Shown here piece after piece: positions 28,190-37,199 of a stretch of 64,000 nt of DNA; the stretch's first letter is position 1, and each line of letters begins with the position of its first letter. The translations under genes were made by a program, and so were the position numbers. The notes under the pieces are model-generated. The model was not told the origin of the DNA, searched no databases, and saw only the letters and a list, made by a program, of their open reading frames with translations. This stretch comes from Psychrobacter phenylpyruvicus DSM 7000 = NBRC 102152 (GTDB taxonomy: Bacteria > Pseudomonadota > Gammaproteobacteria > Pseudomonadales > Moraxellaceae), in NCBI RefSeq assembly GCF_000685805.1, contig NZ_JMKP01000002.1:62001-126000 (forward strand), read 5' to 3'.

Positions 28190-29083
28190 ATGAATCAACG
28201 CACTTTAAAGCAACCTATTAAAGTAGTCGGTGTGGGCCTACACAGTGGACAGGATGTCACCCTAATTTTGGAGCCTGCTGAGGTCGATAGTGGCATACAC
28301 TTTTTGCGCACTGATATAGACAACGCACCTTTGATTGCCGCAGATGCCTTCTTAGTTACTGATACCGTCATGTCCTCTAATTTAGTGGTGGACGGGGTCA
28401 AAATTGGGACTGTAGAGCACTTATTAAGTGCTTTAGCAGGACTTGGAATAGATAACCTGCTCATTAAAGTTTCGGATGCAGAAATTCCTATCATGGATGG
28501 TAGTGCTGCAAATTATGTGGAATTAATACTACAGGCAGGGATTGAAGAGCAGTCAGCTCCCAAGAAATTCCTAAAAATATTAAAGACGGTTAGAGTGGAA
28601 GAGGGCGATAAGTCGGCTCAATTAGAGCCTTATTCAGGCTTTTGTTTAGATTTTCAAATTGAGTTTGAGCATCCGGGCATCCCTCAAGATACGCAGCATT
28701 ACCAGTTTGAGTTCTCTACTAATAGCTATATTGCAAATGTAGGCAATGCCAGAACCTTTGGGTTTATGCGTGATATTGAATACCTCCAAAAAAACAACTT
28801 GGCTTTAGGAGGAAGTTTAGACAATGCCATTGTGCTAGATGATAAAGGTATCGTTAATAAAGAAGGACTTCGTCATAAAGAAGAGTTCGTACGCCATAAG
28901 ATTTTGGATGCTATTGGCGACTTATATTTGGCAAAATATCCGCTAATTGGCAAGTTTTCAGCCTATAAATCAGGGCATGCGTTGAACAATAAATTGATTA
29001 GAGCGGTGTATAGTGACCCTGAAAACTTTGAAATTGTAACAATTTATGACACAAGTAATTTTGCAATTGACTATAAATTATAA
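28190..29083 (+). CDS. lpxC: UDP-3-O-acyl-N-acetylglucosamine deacetylase LpxC
   Basis: Zinc enzyme of the first committed step of lipid A synthesis. The 297-residue protein has GVGLHSGQDV (~14-23), the zinc His in TVEHLLSALAGLGIDN (H77), IPIMDGSA, RTFGFMRD, and the second zinc motif RHKILDAIGDLYL (H236 and D240). In E. coli LpxC is degraded by FtsH, also encoded in this window. The C-terminus here (TSNFAIDYKL) differs from the E. coli degron, so control by FtsH is not assured. A strong bidirectional terminator follows. Confidence 0.97.
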   Translation: MNQRTLKQPIKVVGVGLHSGQDVTLILEPAEVDSGIHFLRTDIDNAPLIAADAFLVTDTVMSSNLVVDGVKIGTVEHLLSALAGLGIDNLLIKVSDAEIPIMDGSAANYVELILQAGIEEQSAPKKFLKILKTVRVEEGDKSAQLEPYSGFCLDFQIEFEHPGIPQDTQHYQFEFSTNSYIANVGNARTFGFMRDIEYLQKNNLALGGSLDNAIVLDDKGIVNKEGLRHKEEFVRHKILDAIGDLYLAKYPLIGKFSAYKSGHALNNKLIRAVYSDPENFEIVTIYDTSNFAIDYKL

Positions 29084-29158
29084 AAATCAAGTAAAAATCA
29101 AAAATATTTCTGCCATTTTCTAAATTATTTTTCGGTTTAAAGCAACATTGTGGAAAGA

Positions 29159-29193
29159 TAAAAAAAAGCGAAACTTCGGTTTCGCTTTTTTTT
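29159..29193. terminator. Bidirectional terminator between lpxC and dciA
   Basis: The stem AAGCGAAAC / GTTTCGCTT with a stable TTCG loop (29166-29187) is flanked by A7 on the left and T8 on the right. It can end both lpxC (plus) and the convergent dciA transcript (minus). Confidence 0.88.
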
Positions 29194-29378
29194 ATCAAAA
29201 ATTTATGGTTACTTGCACAATCCAAACATTTTCAATACTTAGAAGGGTTCAATCAATAAAAGTTAGTCATTGATTAAATAATAAATCTGGTTATTTTTAC
29301 GGAGCTAGTTTTAAAAACCAAACATTGTCTACCAATAACACGACGATTGATTACATAATAAAACATTATAGAAGCCTT

Positions 29379-29918
29379 TTAGTTAGGTTTTGTTAGGCGT
29401 TTTAGTGATGCTTTAAGGCGTTCATCTTTAATGACATGCTCTAATGTGTGTGTTATAGTTCGTTTCGTTGTTTCGGTGAGGCCACGTTTGTTATGGCTTC
29501 CGCCCTTACTAAGAGTTAAATTCGATTGATTTGAGTGCAAGTTTGAGTAATTCTGATTTTCATTTAAGTGATCAATCGAAGCAGGGTAAGTAACGATTAC
29601 ATCTATATTGTTTAGTACGCTGAATGTAAGAGATTGTTCTTTTAGTATATTAATTAGGTTGTTTGACTGGTATCGAAGATGGTTTGCTGCAGTTTGAGAC
29701 TGTACAGAAAGCACTAATTGACCTTCTTCATACTTGACTACCCACAGTGATTTTAGAATCTCATCTGGTAGTCCTCTCCCTATTAAAGCTTTCATCTCTT
29801 GGGTTAATTGGTTCAGCTCAGAGCATTTATCAGATAAAGACCTAGGCAAGGAAGACGCTGCAGACTTTTGATGATCAATACGCTTTGCTAAATGATTAGG
29901 TTTTAATGGGTTTTGCAT
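29379..29918 (-). CDS. dciA: DciA family protein (DUF721)
   Basis: DciA-type proteins act with the replicative helicase DnaB and are thought to be its loader in bacteria without DnaC. The 179-residue protein starts at ATG 29918, with TTGAGG ~7 bases upstream. The DUF721 core is visible: LWVVKYEEGQLVLSVQSQ, TAANHLRYQSNNLINIL (~70-105). N- and C-terminal tails are basic and probably disordered. Position next to lpxC matches the arrangement in Pseudomonas, where dciA lies between lpxC and secA. Here secA does not follow. Confidence 0.8.
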   Translation of the reverse strand: MQNPLKPNHLAKRIDHQKSAASSLPRSLSDKCSELNQLTQEMKALIGRGLPDEILKSLWVVKYEEGQLVLSVQSQTAANHLRYQSNNLINILKEQSLTFSVLNNIDVIVTYPASIDHLNENQNYSNLHSNQSNLTLSKGGSHNKRGLTETTKRTITHTLEHVIKDERLKASLKRLTKPN

Positions 29919-30095
29919 GGCATACCTCAAACTTAATTTATAGATGAAGTTATCACTGAGTATATAGATAGCATAAACGGTTGCTAAGTCTAAATATAGG
30001 CTGTTTCGATAGGTCGTTTGTTTTTAAATGAATATCAATAGACTATTTGACAGGTAAGTTGAATAGTACATTGCAAAATTAATTCTAGGAATGTT

Positions 30096-30818
30096 ATGAA
30101 AAAGTCACTTATTATTTTGTCGTTAATGGGGCTAAGTGCCATACAAGCAAATGCTACAGTTCAACAAACGTTTGAGCCAGCCACAAATTCTTCAGCAGTT
30201 AAAACGTATAAAGTAGTAAATAATTTCTCTAACATCACTTCTAATAACACTCGAAGTGTTCAGAATATTGAGTATTTAGACAGTCAAGCACAGCAAAAAA
30301 GTGATGAACTGGCCCAACTGGCTAGGCAACTAGAAAGCAAATACAGCAATTCAGTTTCTTTTGCTACTTCTGCAAATAACCCAACTTTCTCTTCTGGTCG
30401 TTTGACTAGCTCAGCGCCTCCTGCTTTGGCTGCTGCCCGTGCTGCCCGTGCTGCTCACTCTAGAACGATTGGACTATGTGCCCGTTATGTGCGTCAAGCT
30501 CTGGAATCTGCAGGCTATGAATTCACTCCTAATCCTTCAGCTTATCAATATGCCACTCGTGGTACTTTAGCACAGGCAGGCTTTGTTAAGCTTAGCAATG
30601 ACAACTATCAGCCTCAAATTGGTGATGTTGCTGTATTCAACCGCTCATCAAAAAACCCACATGGCCACATTCAAATTTATGATGGTTCACAATGGGTATC
30701 AGATTTTAGACAGTCAAAATTCAGTCCATACAGCACCCACAATGGCTATAGCGTATGGCGTGATGGTCGCTACTTAGACGCAACAAGCCAAGGCACTTAC
30801 TTAGCGATGAACGATTAG
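30096..30818 (+). CDS. Secreted CHAP/NlpC-like peptidoglycan hydrolase
   Basis: A 240-residue exported protein: signal peptide MKKSLIILSLMGLSAIQANA, then a Ser/Asn-rich stretch, an Ala/Arg repeat AAARAARAAH (~112-121), and a cysteine hydrolase-like domain. A probable catalytic Cys is C128 in TIGLCARYVRQALESAG, and probable His is in NPHGHIQIYDG (H189/H191). GDVAVFNR and WVSDF fit CHAP or NlpC/P60 folds. It would cut peptidoglycan in the periplasm or outside. No immunity gene follows. Alternative: a toxin-like amidase released to rivals. A long-stem terminator follows. Confidence 0.7.
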   Translation: MKKSLIILSLMGLSAIQANATVQQTFEPATNSSAVKTYKVVNNFSNITSNNTRSVQNIEYLDSQAQQKSDELAQLARQLESKYSNSVSFATSANNPTFSSGRLTSSAPPALAAARAARAAHSRTIGLCARYVRQALESAGYEFTPNPSAYQYATRGTLAQAGFVKLSNDNYQPQIGDVAVFNRSSKNPHGHIQIYDGSQWVSDFRQSKFSPYSTHNGYSVWRDGRYLDATSQGTYLAMND

Positions 30819-30862
30819 TAGTCAGGCTACTTTTATAAGCCTTAATCGCTAGCTATACCAAA

Positions 30863-30912
30863 AAATCTCATTTACATCTGAACTATTTGTTTTAGATAAA
30901 TGAGATTTTTTT
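30863..30912 (+). terminator. Terminator after the CHAP-like gene
   Basis: A 12-bp perfect stem AAATCTCATTTA / TAAATGAGATTT (30863-30874 and 30896-30907) with a 21-base loop, followed by a T-run. Confidence 0.8.
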
Positions 30913-30966
30913 GATTGTTGAATCAATTAAGAATAGATAAAAATAATTGAGAGTCAATAACACAAT

Positions 30967-30996
30967 AAAGGCCGCTAAATTAGCGGCCTTTATTTT
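30967..30996 (-). terminator. Terminator of yhbY
   Basis: A near-perfect hairpin AAAGGCCGCTAA / TTAGCGGCCTTT (30967-30991) lies between the convergent hydrolase and yhbY. The U-run on the minus side is short (UUUAUU), so it may act mainly as a boundary in both directions. Confidence 0.7.
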
Positions 30997-31029
30997 AAAC
31001 AACTGCTTTTGGACAGTTAACAAAAGCCA

Positions 31030-31365
31030 TTAATCGCTATAACGACTTAAGTTAGATAGCTTAGGATTAGCATTAGGATTACGGCGTAATAATAGAGCCA
31101 TGCGCCCAATACTATGAATAAGCTGAGCACCAGTCTTTTCAGCAAGATCACTACTAAATACTTCGCGCTCTTCTTTAGAGCCTGGTGGTGTCTTTATTTT
31201 AATAAGCTCATGATCATTTAAAGCGCGATCCAGCTCTTCTATTACTGACTCAGTTAAACCCTTGTTGCCGATAGTAACCACAGGCTTTAACTCATGACCG
31301 ATGCCTTTAAGGCGGCGTAATTCAGTATTGTCCAATGCAGGACGGTTGTTTTTTGCAGTACTCAT
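31030..31365 (-). CDS. yhbY: Ribosome assembly RNA-binding protein YhbY
   Basis: A 111-residue CRS1-YhbY (CRM) domain protein that binds pre-50S ribosomal particles. The GxxG RNA-binding loop is in VTIGNKGLTESVIEELDRAL (~31-50), followed by HELIKIKTPPG, and a later strand GAQLIHSIGRMALLLRRNP. It is divergent from rlmE, as in many gammaproteobacteria where yhbY borders rlmE-ftsH. AATACTGAGACA lies before the ATG. Confidence 0.92.
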   Translation of the reverse strand: MSTAKNNRPALDNTELRRLKGIGHELKPVVTIGNKGLTESVIEELDRALNDHELIKIKTPPGSKEEREVFSSDLAEKTGAQLIHSIGRMALLLRRNPNANPKLSNLSRYSD

Positions 31366-31831
31366 ATTGTCTCAGTATTAATTATTAGGCCTAACTTAAC
31401 CAGCCTTGAAAAGGGAAAATAAGATGGGCCAATATATGGCACCACCTAAAACAGAATCTTGACGCTTACACTCTATACAGTCATAGCTTTATTAACGCAT
31501 ATCGTTATTGAAGCATACAGTTGTTACAGCGAAGTAGATTCACAGGGGCATTATAAAGAAAGTTACTGCCCCTTGCATGATGAGTTTGTAATACTGACTA
31601 AATTTAATTGGCTTCTTTAAGTTAAGTCATGAAATTTTAAGTTAAGTTGTGATTAAACTTAAGCTTCATGTATTTAAATTCTATCTATTTTAAATCAGTG
31701 ATTTAGTTAAGCCACAAAGTTTTACCAGGCCATAAGCTTAATAGTTTAAATAATGGTAGAATTTGCTTTAATTACTTTAATTAATAGTTATCACGTCTCT
31801 ATTCTATATATACAGTTACAGTGAGGATATT
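31366..31831. other. Divergent intergenic region yhbY/rlmE
   Basis: A 466-bp A+T-rich spacer that should hold two divergent promoters. The only structure I see is a 20-bp direct repeat in two copies, each starting TTTAAGTTAAGT (31616 and 31636), then a reversed AAACTTAAG. No gene is apparent. Confidence 0.4.
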
Positions 31832-32464
31832 TTGGCAACCCGTATTACTAACAAGACATTATCTAAAAGCAGTAAAGCTTGGATGAAAGAGCATTTGGAT
31901 GACCATTATGTACAGCTGGCTCAAAAAGAGGGCTATCGTGCTCGTGCTGCCTATAAGCTATTAGAGATTAATGAAAAAACCGACCTCATTAAAAAAGGGA
32001 TGACGGTTGTAGACTTGGGTAGTGCTCCTGGCAGTTGGTCACAGGTGGCTGGTAGATTGGTAGGCGATAGTGGCATATTGATTGCTTCTGATATTTTACC
32101 TATGGATGCGCTGGAGAACGTGACCTTCATTCAAGGTGATTTTAGAGAAGAAGAAGTATTTGATAAATTGATGAATGAGGTGGGCGATAGACAAGTAGAT
32201 GTGGTGCTATCAGATATGGCGCCCAACACATCTGGTCACGCCGCAGTAGATCAGCCTCGTATGATATATCTATGTGAATTGGCGGTAGATTTTGCTCTAA
32301 GAGTGCTTCCGAAAGGTGGGTCATTAATAATGAAGGTATTCCAAGGGGAAGGGGAGCAGCAGTTACGCCAACAGTTACAGTCTCAGTTTTCTAAGGTGCG
32401 TACCATTAAGCCTGCCGCCTCTCGCCCTCGTTCAAAAGAGGTATTTTGGGTAGCCACCAAGTAA
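31832..32464 (+). CDS. rlmE: 23S rRNA (uridine-2'-O-)-methyltransferase RlmE (FtsJ/RrmJ)
   Basis: Methylates the 2'-OH of U2552 in the A loop of 23S rRNA on the 50S particle. The 210-residue enzyme starts at TTG 31832, with GTGAGGAT upstream. The SAM loop is VVDLGSAPGSWSQVAG (~58-73). The K-D-K-E tetrad is visible in ARAAYKLLEI, VVLSDMAPNTSGH, GSLIMKVFQGEG and SRSKEVFWVA. Heat-shock genes rlmE-ftsH are often cotranscribed, but here a 530-bp spacer separates them. Confidence 0.96.
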   Translation: MATRITNKTLSKSSKAWMKEHLDDHYVQLAQKEGYRARAAYKLLEINEKTDLIKKGMTVVDLGSAPGSWSQVAGRLVGDSGILIASDILPMDALENVTFIQGDFREEEVFDKLMNEVGDRQVDVVLSDMAPNTSGHAAVDQPRMIYLCELAVDFALRVLPKGGSLIMKVFQGEGEQQLRQQLQSQFSKVRTIKPAASRPRSKEVFWVATK

Positions 32465-32994
32465 CTTAAGCCATTTAGCAAACTCAATAAGCCTTAGCTG
32501 AATAGTCTTAGTTAGATATTAGTTAGTTATTTAGTTTTCTATCGATTCATATTTAAGCTTAGGATTATTGGTGACTCTTTTTTTATCAGCTCTCTATTTT
32601 TGTGAATAATCAGTCTACTTGTCCTTAGTGGTAAGGGACAGTGGCAGGTGACACAATACTCGACTTGAGCCAAGAAAGTGGCCTATTTAGTCGGTGGGAT
32701 AAGTAAGTAAATCTATAATTTGGATATTATTATCTGCTTTATCCTTGATAAATAAGTAGAGTGACCTAATAAAGAGAAGTATCAGCAATGGTTCGTTAAA
32801 ATCGTAGTTTTTTCATTAAGAGCATGGTTTTAAGGGCGTTAAGCTCTATTAGAAATATTATAAAAAATTAATGACAGAATAATCAATGCGTGTATTAACA
32901 CGGTGACGAGCCATAATTGTTTTTTTGTCTCATGTTATAATGCAAGATTAGGCAGAATTTTGAATACATCAATAAGTAAGGGATGGTATAGCTT
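32465..32994. other. Long spacer between rlmE and ftsH
   Basis: 530 bp with no convincing ORF, terminator or repeat beyond A+T-rich TTAGTTAG stretches near 32505-32535. Its length suggests ftsH has a separate promoter. I could not identify a heat-shock or vegetative promoter by eye. Confidence 0.35.
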
Positions 32995-34905
32995 GTGAGC
33001 GACATGGTAAAAAATACCTTATTGTGGCTAGTTGTTATCGGCGTATTAGTGCTGGTATTTAGCAACTTTGATAGCAGTAATGAGCCGGATGCGCTCAATT
33101 ACTCTGAGTTTGTAACTCAAGTCACTGAGGACCAAATTAAAAGCGTCAAAATCGATGGTGAACAAATCACCGGAGAAAAAGTTAACGGCTCGGAGTTTGA
33201 GACTATTGTCCCTGCCGTGGTTGACGATCAGTTAATGCCTACATTACGTAAGCATAACGTTGAGGTGCAGGGAGCAGCCCCTGAGCGCCAAAGCATTATG
33301 TTGCAGTTATTAATTGCAAGTTTCCCTGTTCTGCTTATTATCGGTATCTTCTTATTCTTCATGCGTAACATGCAGGGCGGCGCAGGTGGTAAGGCCGGCG
33401 GACCTATGAGCTTTGGTAAATCCAAAGCGAAGATGCTTGGTGAAGACCAAATTAAAGTTAACTTTAATGATGTGGCTGGGGCTGAAGAGGCTAAAGAAGA
33501 GGTTATCGAAGTTGTTGACTTCCTAAAGGATCCAGACAAATTTACTAAGCTTGGTGCAACCATTCCTCGCGGTATTTTAATGGTGGGTCCACCAGGTACG
33601 GGTAAGACGTTACTTGCTAAGGCCATTGCAGGTGAAGCAAAAGTACCTTTCTTCTCAATTTCAGGCTCTGACTTCGTAGAGATGTTCGTCGGTGTGGGTG
33701 CTTCTCGTGTCCGCGATATGTTTGAACAAGCTAAGAAAAATGCGCCTTGTATTATCTTCATTGATGAGATTGATGCCGTAGGTCGCAGCCGTGGTACCGG
33801 TATGGGCGGTGGTAATGACGAGCGTGAGCAAACGCTTAACCAGTTACTTGTTGAGATGGATGGTTTCGAAGGTAATGACGGTATTATCGTTATTGCGGCC
33901 ACTAACCGTGCAGATGTGCTAGATAAAGCCTTATTGCGTCCAGGTCGTTTTGACCGTCAAGTGCACGTTGGCTTACCAGATATCAAAGGCCGTGAAGAGA
34001 TCTTAAAAGTGCATTTACGTAAACTCCCTGCAACGGTTGGCGTTGATATCAATGCGTTAGCGCGTGGTACACCTGGCTTTAGTGGTGCCCAGCTGGCTAA
34101 CTTGGTAAACGAAGCGGCTTTATTTGCGGCGCGTCGTAATAAGACCAGTGTTGATATGAATGACTTCGAAGATGCTAAAGACAAGCTATTTATGGGTCCT
34201 GAGCGTAAGTCTATGGTGCTGCGTGAAGAAGAGCGCCGTGCGACCGCTTATCATGAAGCTGGTCATGCGTTAGTAGCAGAAATGCTGCCAGGTACTGACC
34301 CTGTGCATAAAGTGACCATCATGCCGCGTGGCTGGGCATTGGGCGTAACTTGGCAATTACCTGAGTTTGACCAAACTAGCTTAGATAAGTCAAAAATGCT
34401 AAATGATATTGCTATCTTGTTTGGTGGCCGTATTGCAGAAGAAGTGTTTGTAAACCAGAAGACCACAGGGGCTTCAAATGACTTTGAGCGCGCCACCAAG
34501 ATGGCACGTGCGATGGTTACCAAATATGGTATGTCTGATGCACTAGGTGTAATGGTTTATGAAGATGATGATGCGTCACAAGGCTACTTTGGGGGTATGA
34601 CCCGAAGCATTTCTGAAGCTACACAGCAGAAAGTGGATGAAGAGATTCGTCGTATCCTAGAAGAGCAATATGATATTGCCCGTGAAATCATCGAAGCAAA
34701 TAAAGACAAAATGCATGCGATGGTTGATGCCTTGATGAAGTGGGAAACCATTGATAGAGATCAGTTACAAGACATCTTAGCGGGTAATGAGCCTCGTGAA
34801 CCTCGTAATTATCAACAAGAGAAGGATGTCACCCCTAAAAAAGAAGAGATAGACTCTACTGATTCACCTTCAGGGCCTACGCCTCCTCCATTACCAGCTA
34901 TGTAG
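32995..34905 (+). CDS. ftsH: ATP-dependent zinc metalloprotease FtsH
   Basis: Membrane-bound AAA+ protease that degrades misfolded membrane proteins and regulators. The 636-residue protein starts at GTG 32995. It has two membrane segments ([18 protein letters not shown], ~8-25; [19 protein letters not shown], ~104-122) flanking a small periplasmic domain. Walker A is GPPGTGKT (~198), Walker [10 protein letters not shown], the SRH arginines lie in [11 protein letters not shown], and the zinc site is HEAGH (~420). The C-terminal tail is Pro/Asp-rich ([12 protein letters not shown]). A terminator follows at 34959-34989. Confidence 0.98.
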   Translation: MSDMVKNTLLWLVVIGVLVLVFSNFDSSNEPDALNYSEFVTQVTEDQIKSVKIDGEQITGEKVNGSEFETIVPAVVDDQLMPTLRKHNVEVQGAAPERQSIMLQLLIASFPVLLIIGIFLFFMRNMQGGAGGKAGGPMSFGKSKAKMLGEDQIKVNFNDVAGAEEAKEEVIEVVDFLKDPDKFTKLGATIPRGILMVGPPGTGKTLLAKAIAGEAKVPFFSISGSDFVEMFVGVGASRVRDMFEQAKKNAPCIIFIDEIDAVGRSRGTGMGGGNDEREQTLNQLLVEMDGFEGNDGIIVIAATNRADVLDKALLRPGRFDRQVHVGLPDIKGREEILKVHLRKLPATVGVDINALARGTPGFSGAQLANLVNEAALFAARRNKTSVDMNDFEDAKDKLFMGPERKSMVLREEERRATAYHEAGHALVAEMLPGTDPVHKVTIMPRGWALGVTWQLPEFDQTSLDKSKMLNDIAILFGGRIAEEVFVNQKTTGASNDFERATKMARAMVTKYGMSDALGVMVYEDDDASQGYFGGMTRSISEATQQKVDEEIRRILEEQYDIAREIIEANKDKMHAMVDALMKWETIDRDQLQDILAGNEPREPRNYQQEKDVTPKKEEIDSTDSPSGPTPPPLPAM

Positions 34906-34958
34906 CACTTTAAATAGAGTAGGAAGTTCAAAACTTCATACTCTTAGGTTTGATAAAG

Positions 34959-34990
34959 AAGGCATCTTCAGTTGAAGGTGCCTTTTTTTG
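34959..34990 (+). terminator. Terminator after ftsH
   Basis: The stem AAGGCAtCTTCA / TGAAGgTGCCTT (34959-34984, one G:T pair) is followed by seven T. Confidence 0.85.
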
Positions 34991-35167
34991 TGCTTGTTTC
35001 GGTAAGCAGTAGGTCTCTATTGCGCCACTATAATCCTCATATCTGCTAAAATAGGTAAGTTACAAAGACAGGAGCCATCATTATAAAAAGATTGCCAACT
35101 GACCTAACTATCAGCTTTTAACCTGCTATTAACTTTAAGCCTGAAGATCAGAAGAATAACTATTACT

Positions 35168-36064
35168 ATGCAACTACACCCTTTTCCCAATACCGTAATT
35201 GAGACCAAAACGATAACCGCACAGTCTAAGCAGTTAGATTTGTCTCAGCCACACATTATGGGTATCTTAAATGTGACGCCAGACTCATTCTCCGATGGTG
35301 GCAAATTTAATAACATCAAGGCTGCTTTAACTCACTGTGAGCAGATGCTACAGCAAGGGGCAACTATTATTGATATTGGTGGGGAATCTACCCGCCCTAA
35401 TGCTAGCCCTGTCACAGTAGAAGAAGAGTGCTCTCGTGTAGTGCCTGTGGTAGAAGCTATTCGTCAACAGTTCGGTGAAGAGATATGGCTTTCTATTGAT
35501 ACCAGTTCGCCAAAAGTTATAGAGCAAGCGGTACAAGCTGGGGCAGATATCTGGAATGATGTTAGAGCATTGAGCCGAGAGGGTGCGACTGAGATGGCTG
35601 CCAAATTAAATATACCGGTGGTATTAATGCATATGCGTGGCGAGCCGACCACCATGAATGCCAAAGCCAGCTATCAGGACGTGTTGCAAGAAGTTATAAC
35701 TGAGCTAAAGCAGCGTATTGACTGTGCCGTACAAGCGGGGGTAGAGCTTAGTAATATTATTATTGACCCTGGGTTTGGCTTTGCCAAAAATTATGAACAT
35801 CATAAAACCTTATTAAAACAACTTAGTGAGCTGCATCAATTACAGTTGCCTATTTTATTTGGCATCTCTCGTAAGCGCTTTTTGGGTGAGGTTCTGAACC
35901 GGACAGAGCTTCCTGCTTTTAGTGAGCATCAAGCTACTGATCGGGATGGAGTGGGCATGGCCGCGGCCTTACTGGCTTTTCAGCAAGGGGCTAGTATTGT
36001 ACGCACTCATAATGTGGGCCTGACCATGCAGGGGCTGGCCTTATGGCGGCAGCTTAACTCCTAG
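35168..36064 (+). CDS. folP: Dihydropteroate synthase
   Basis: Joins p-aminobenzoate and hydroxymethyl-dihydropterin pyrophosphate in folate synthesis; the sulfonamide target. The 298-residue TIM barrel has a ~28-residue N-terminal tail, then HIMGILNVTPDSFSDGGKF (~30-48), IIDIGGESTRPNA (~66-78), VVLMHMRGEPTTMN, IIDPGFGFAKNYEH and GISRKRFLGEVL. The order ftsH-folP is conserved in gammaproteobacteria, where glmM usually comes next. Here sdhE follows instead. Confidence 0.97.
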   Translation: MQLHPFPNTVIETKTITAQSKQLDLSQPHIMGILNVTPDSFSDGGKFNNIKAALTHCEQMLQQGATIIDIGGESTRPNASPVTVEEECSRVVPVVEAIRQQFGEEIWLSIDTSSPKVIEQAVQAGADIWNDVRALSREGATEMAAKLNIPVVLMHMRGEPTTMNAKASYQDVLQEVITELKQRIDCAVQAGVELSNIIIDPGFGFAKNYEHHKTLLKQLSELHQLQLPILFGISRKRFLGEVLNRTELPAFSEHQATDRDGVGMAAALLAFQQGASIVRTHNVGLTMQGLALWRQLNS

Positions 36065-36230
36065 TTCAGCACTTTGCAGAACCCTTGTTTGCTTTTATCT
36101 CAACAAGCTCTTTATTAGTGAGCTTTAAAGTTAGCAGGCATTAATAAACAGACACTAATAAAGAAGCCTTAAGGCCACATCGACCGAGTTTTTATCTTTA
36201 ATTTATATTGTATCCAGGAGTGATTTAAAA

Positions 36231-36500
36231 ATGACACAACCAGAACCCACCAATGAGCAGCGTAGAGTTATTTATCAAGCCCGTCGTGGTTTAAAAGAGC
36301 TGGATTTCTACATTGATCCTTATGTTAAGCAGCACTATTTGACTGCAGATGAAGAAGAACAAGCCACTTTTGCTAAGCTACTAACATATGAAGATCCAGA
36401 TCTACTAAATTACTTTATGAATCAAGATACTCCAGATGATCCTAAGGTAGCTGAATTGGTTTTGAAATTAAAAACCTTACAACATGGTGATTTATCTTAA
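36231..36500 (+). CDS. sdhE: FAD assembly factor SdhE (succinate dehydrogenase assembly factor 2)
   Basis: An 89-residue protein that helps attach FAD covalently to succinate dehydrogenase and fumarate reductase flavoproteins. The hallmark RRGLKELD occurs at residues 18-25, with R18, R19, G20 and E23 conserved, followed by an acidic helical bundle and EDPDLLNYFM. CCAGGAGTG before the ATG is a strong ribosome binding site. The following gene looks like its usual genomic partner YgfX. Confidence 0.94.
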   Translation: MTQPEPTNEQRRVIYQARRGLKELDFYIDPYVKQHYLTADEEEQATFAKLLTYEDPDLLNYFMNQDTPDDPKVAELVLKLKTLQHGDLS

Positions 36501-36573
36501 ATCTGATTGCCGCCTCCGTTTTTTATAACTCAAAATTCGATCAGCAACAGCTGTGTATTACTAAACGATCGAT

Positions 36574-37005
36574 ATGAGTACCCAGCTGGTTATCGAGATT
36601 ACCGCGGTCAGTCACTGGCAGCGACTATATAGCTGTGGTTTTTTGTTGCTGCTATTACTGATAGTCAGTGCCACAGACCTTCCTTTTTATAGGCTATTAG
36701 CAGTGGGTGTGGCTGGGTTGCTACTTTGTATTTTGCTCGAGATTACAAGAAGTGGGCAGCCTTTACACATTACGGGCTGCAATATTGACGAAGTTAACGC
36801 ACATTGGCAGTTACTTATTCAGGGCCGTCATCAGCCCATACTTTGGCAAGCAAAATTGATATCTACCCAAAGTTTTAGTCACTGTGTGCAATTAATATTC
36901 GATACTGAGCAGCCTATACAGCGCCGCGAAACCGTCCTGATTTGGAAAGACCAAGTCGAGGCTGACACTTGGCGTGAGCTAAAAGTTCTGAGCCGATGGG
37001 GCTAA
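36574..37005 (+). CDS. YgfX-like small membrane protein
   Basis: A 143-residue protein with two closely spaced membrane segments (LYSCGFLLLLLLIVSATDL, ~19-37, and LLAVGVAGLLLCILLEI, ~43-59) and a soluble C-terminal part with several Trp. Size, topology and position right after sdhE match E. coli YgfX (CptA), once described as a toxin paired with SdhE (YgfY). The primary sequence signal is weak, so the call rests mainly on context. No clear ribosome binding site is visible. Confidence 0.65.
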   Translation: MSTQLVIEITAVSHWQRLYSCGFLLLLLLIVSATDLPFYRLLAVGVAGLLLCILLEITRSGQPLHITGCNIDEVNAHWQLLIQGRHQPILWQAKLISTQSFSHCVQLIFDTEQPIQRRETVLIWKDQVEADTWRELKVLSRWG

Positions 37006-37199
37006 TTTGAAGTAGAACGCACTAGATGAGCGTGGCCGATGATAGTTAGATAACAAATCACATAAAAATAGCTTGGGAAATAATACTAGGTTAGGTGGTA
37101 AGCTTGTTGACAATAATTTAAACCCAGACCCCAATAAGTACTTGTGGTTTGCTATTTTGGAACTATTTAAATTACTTTGAAGTTATTAAGGAGAATTTT

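Noticed and set aside
33228-33902. 224-codon open frame on the minus strand inside ftsH
   Set aside because: It lies fully within ftsH, is antisense, has a Ser/Pro-rich composition typical of shadow frames, and has no ribosome binding site or family motif.
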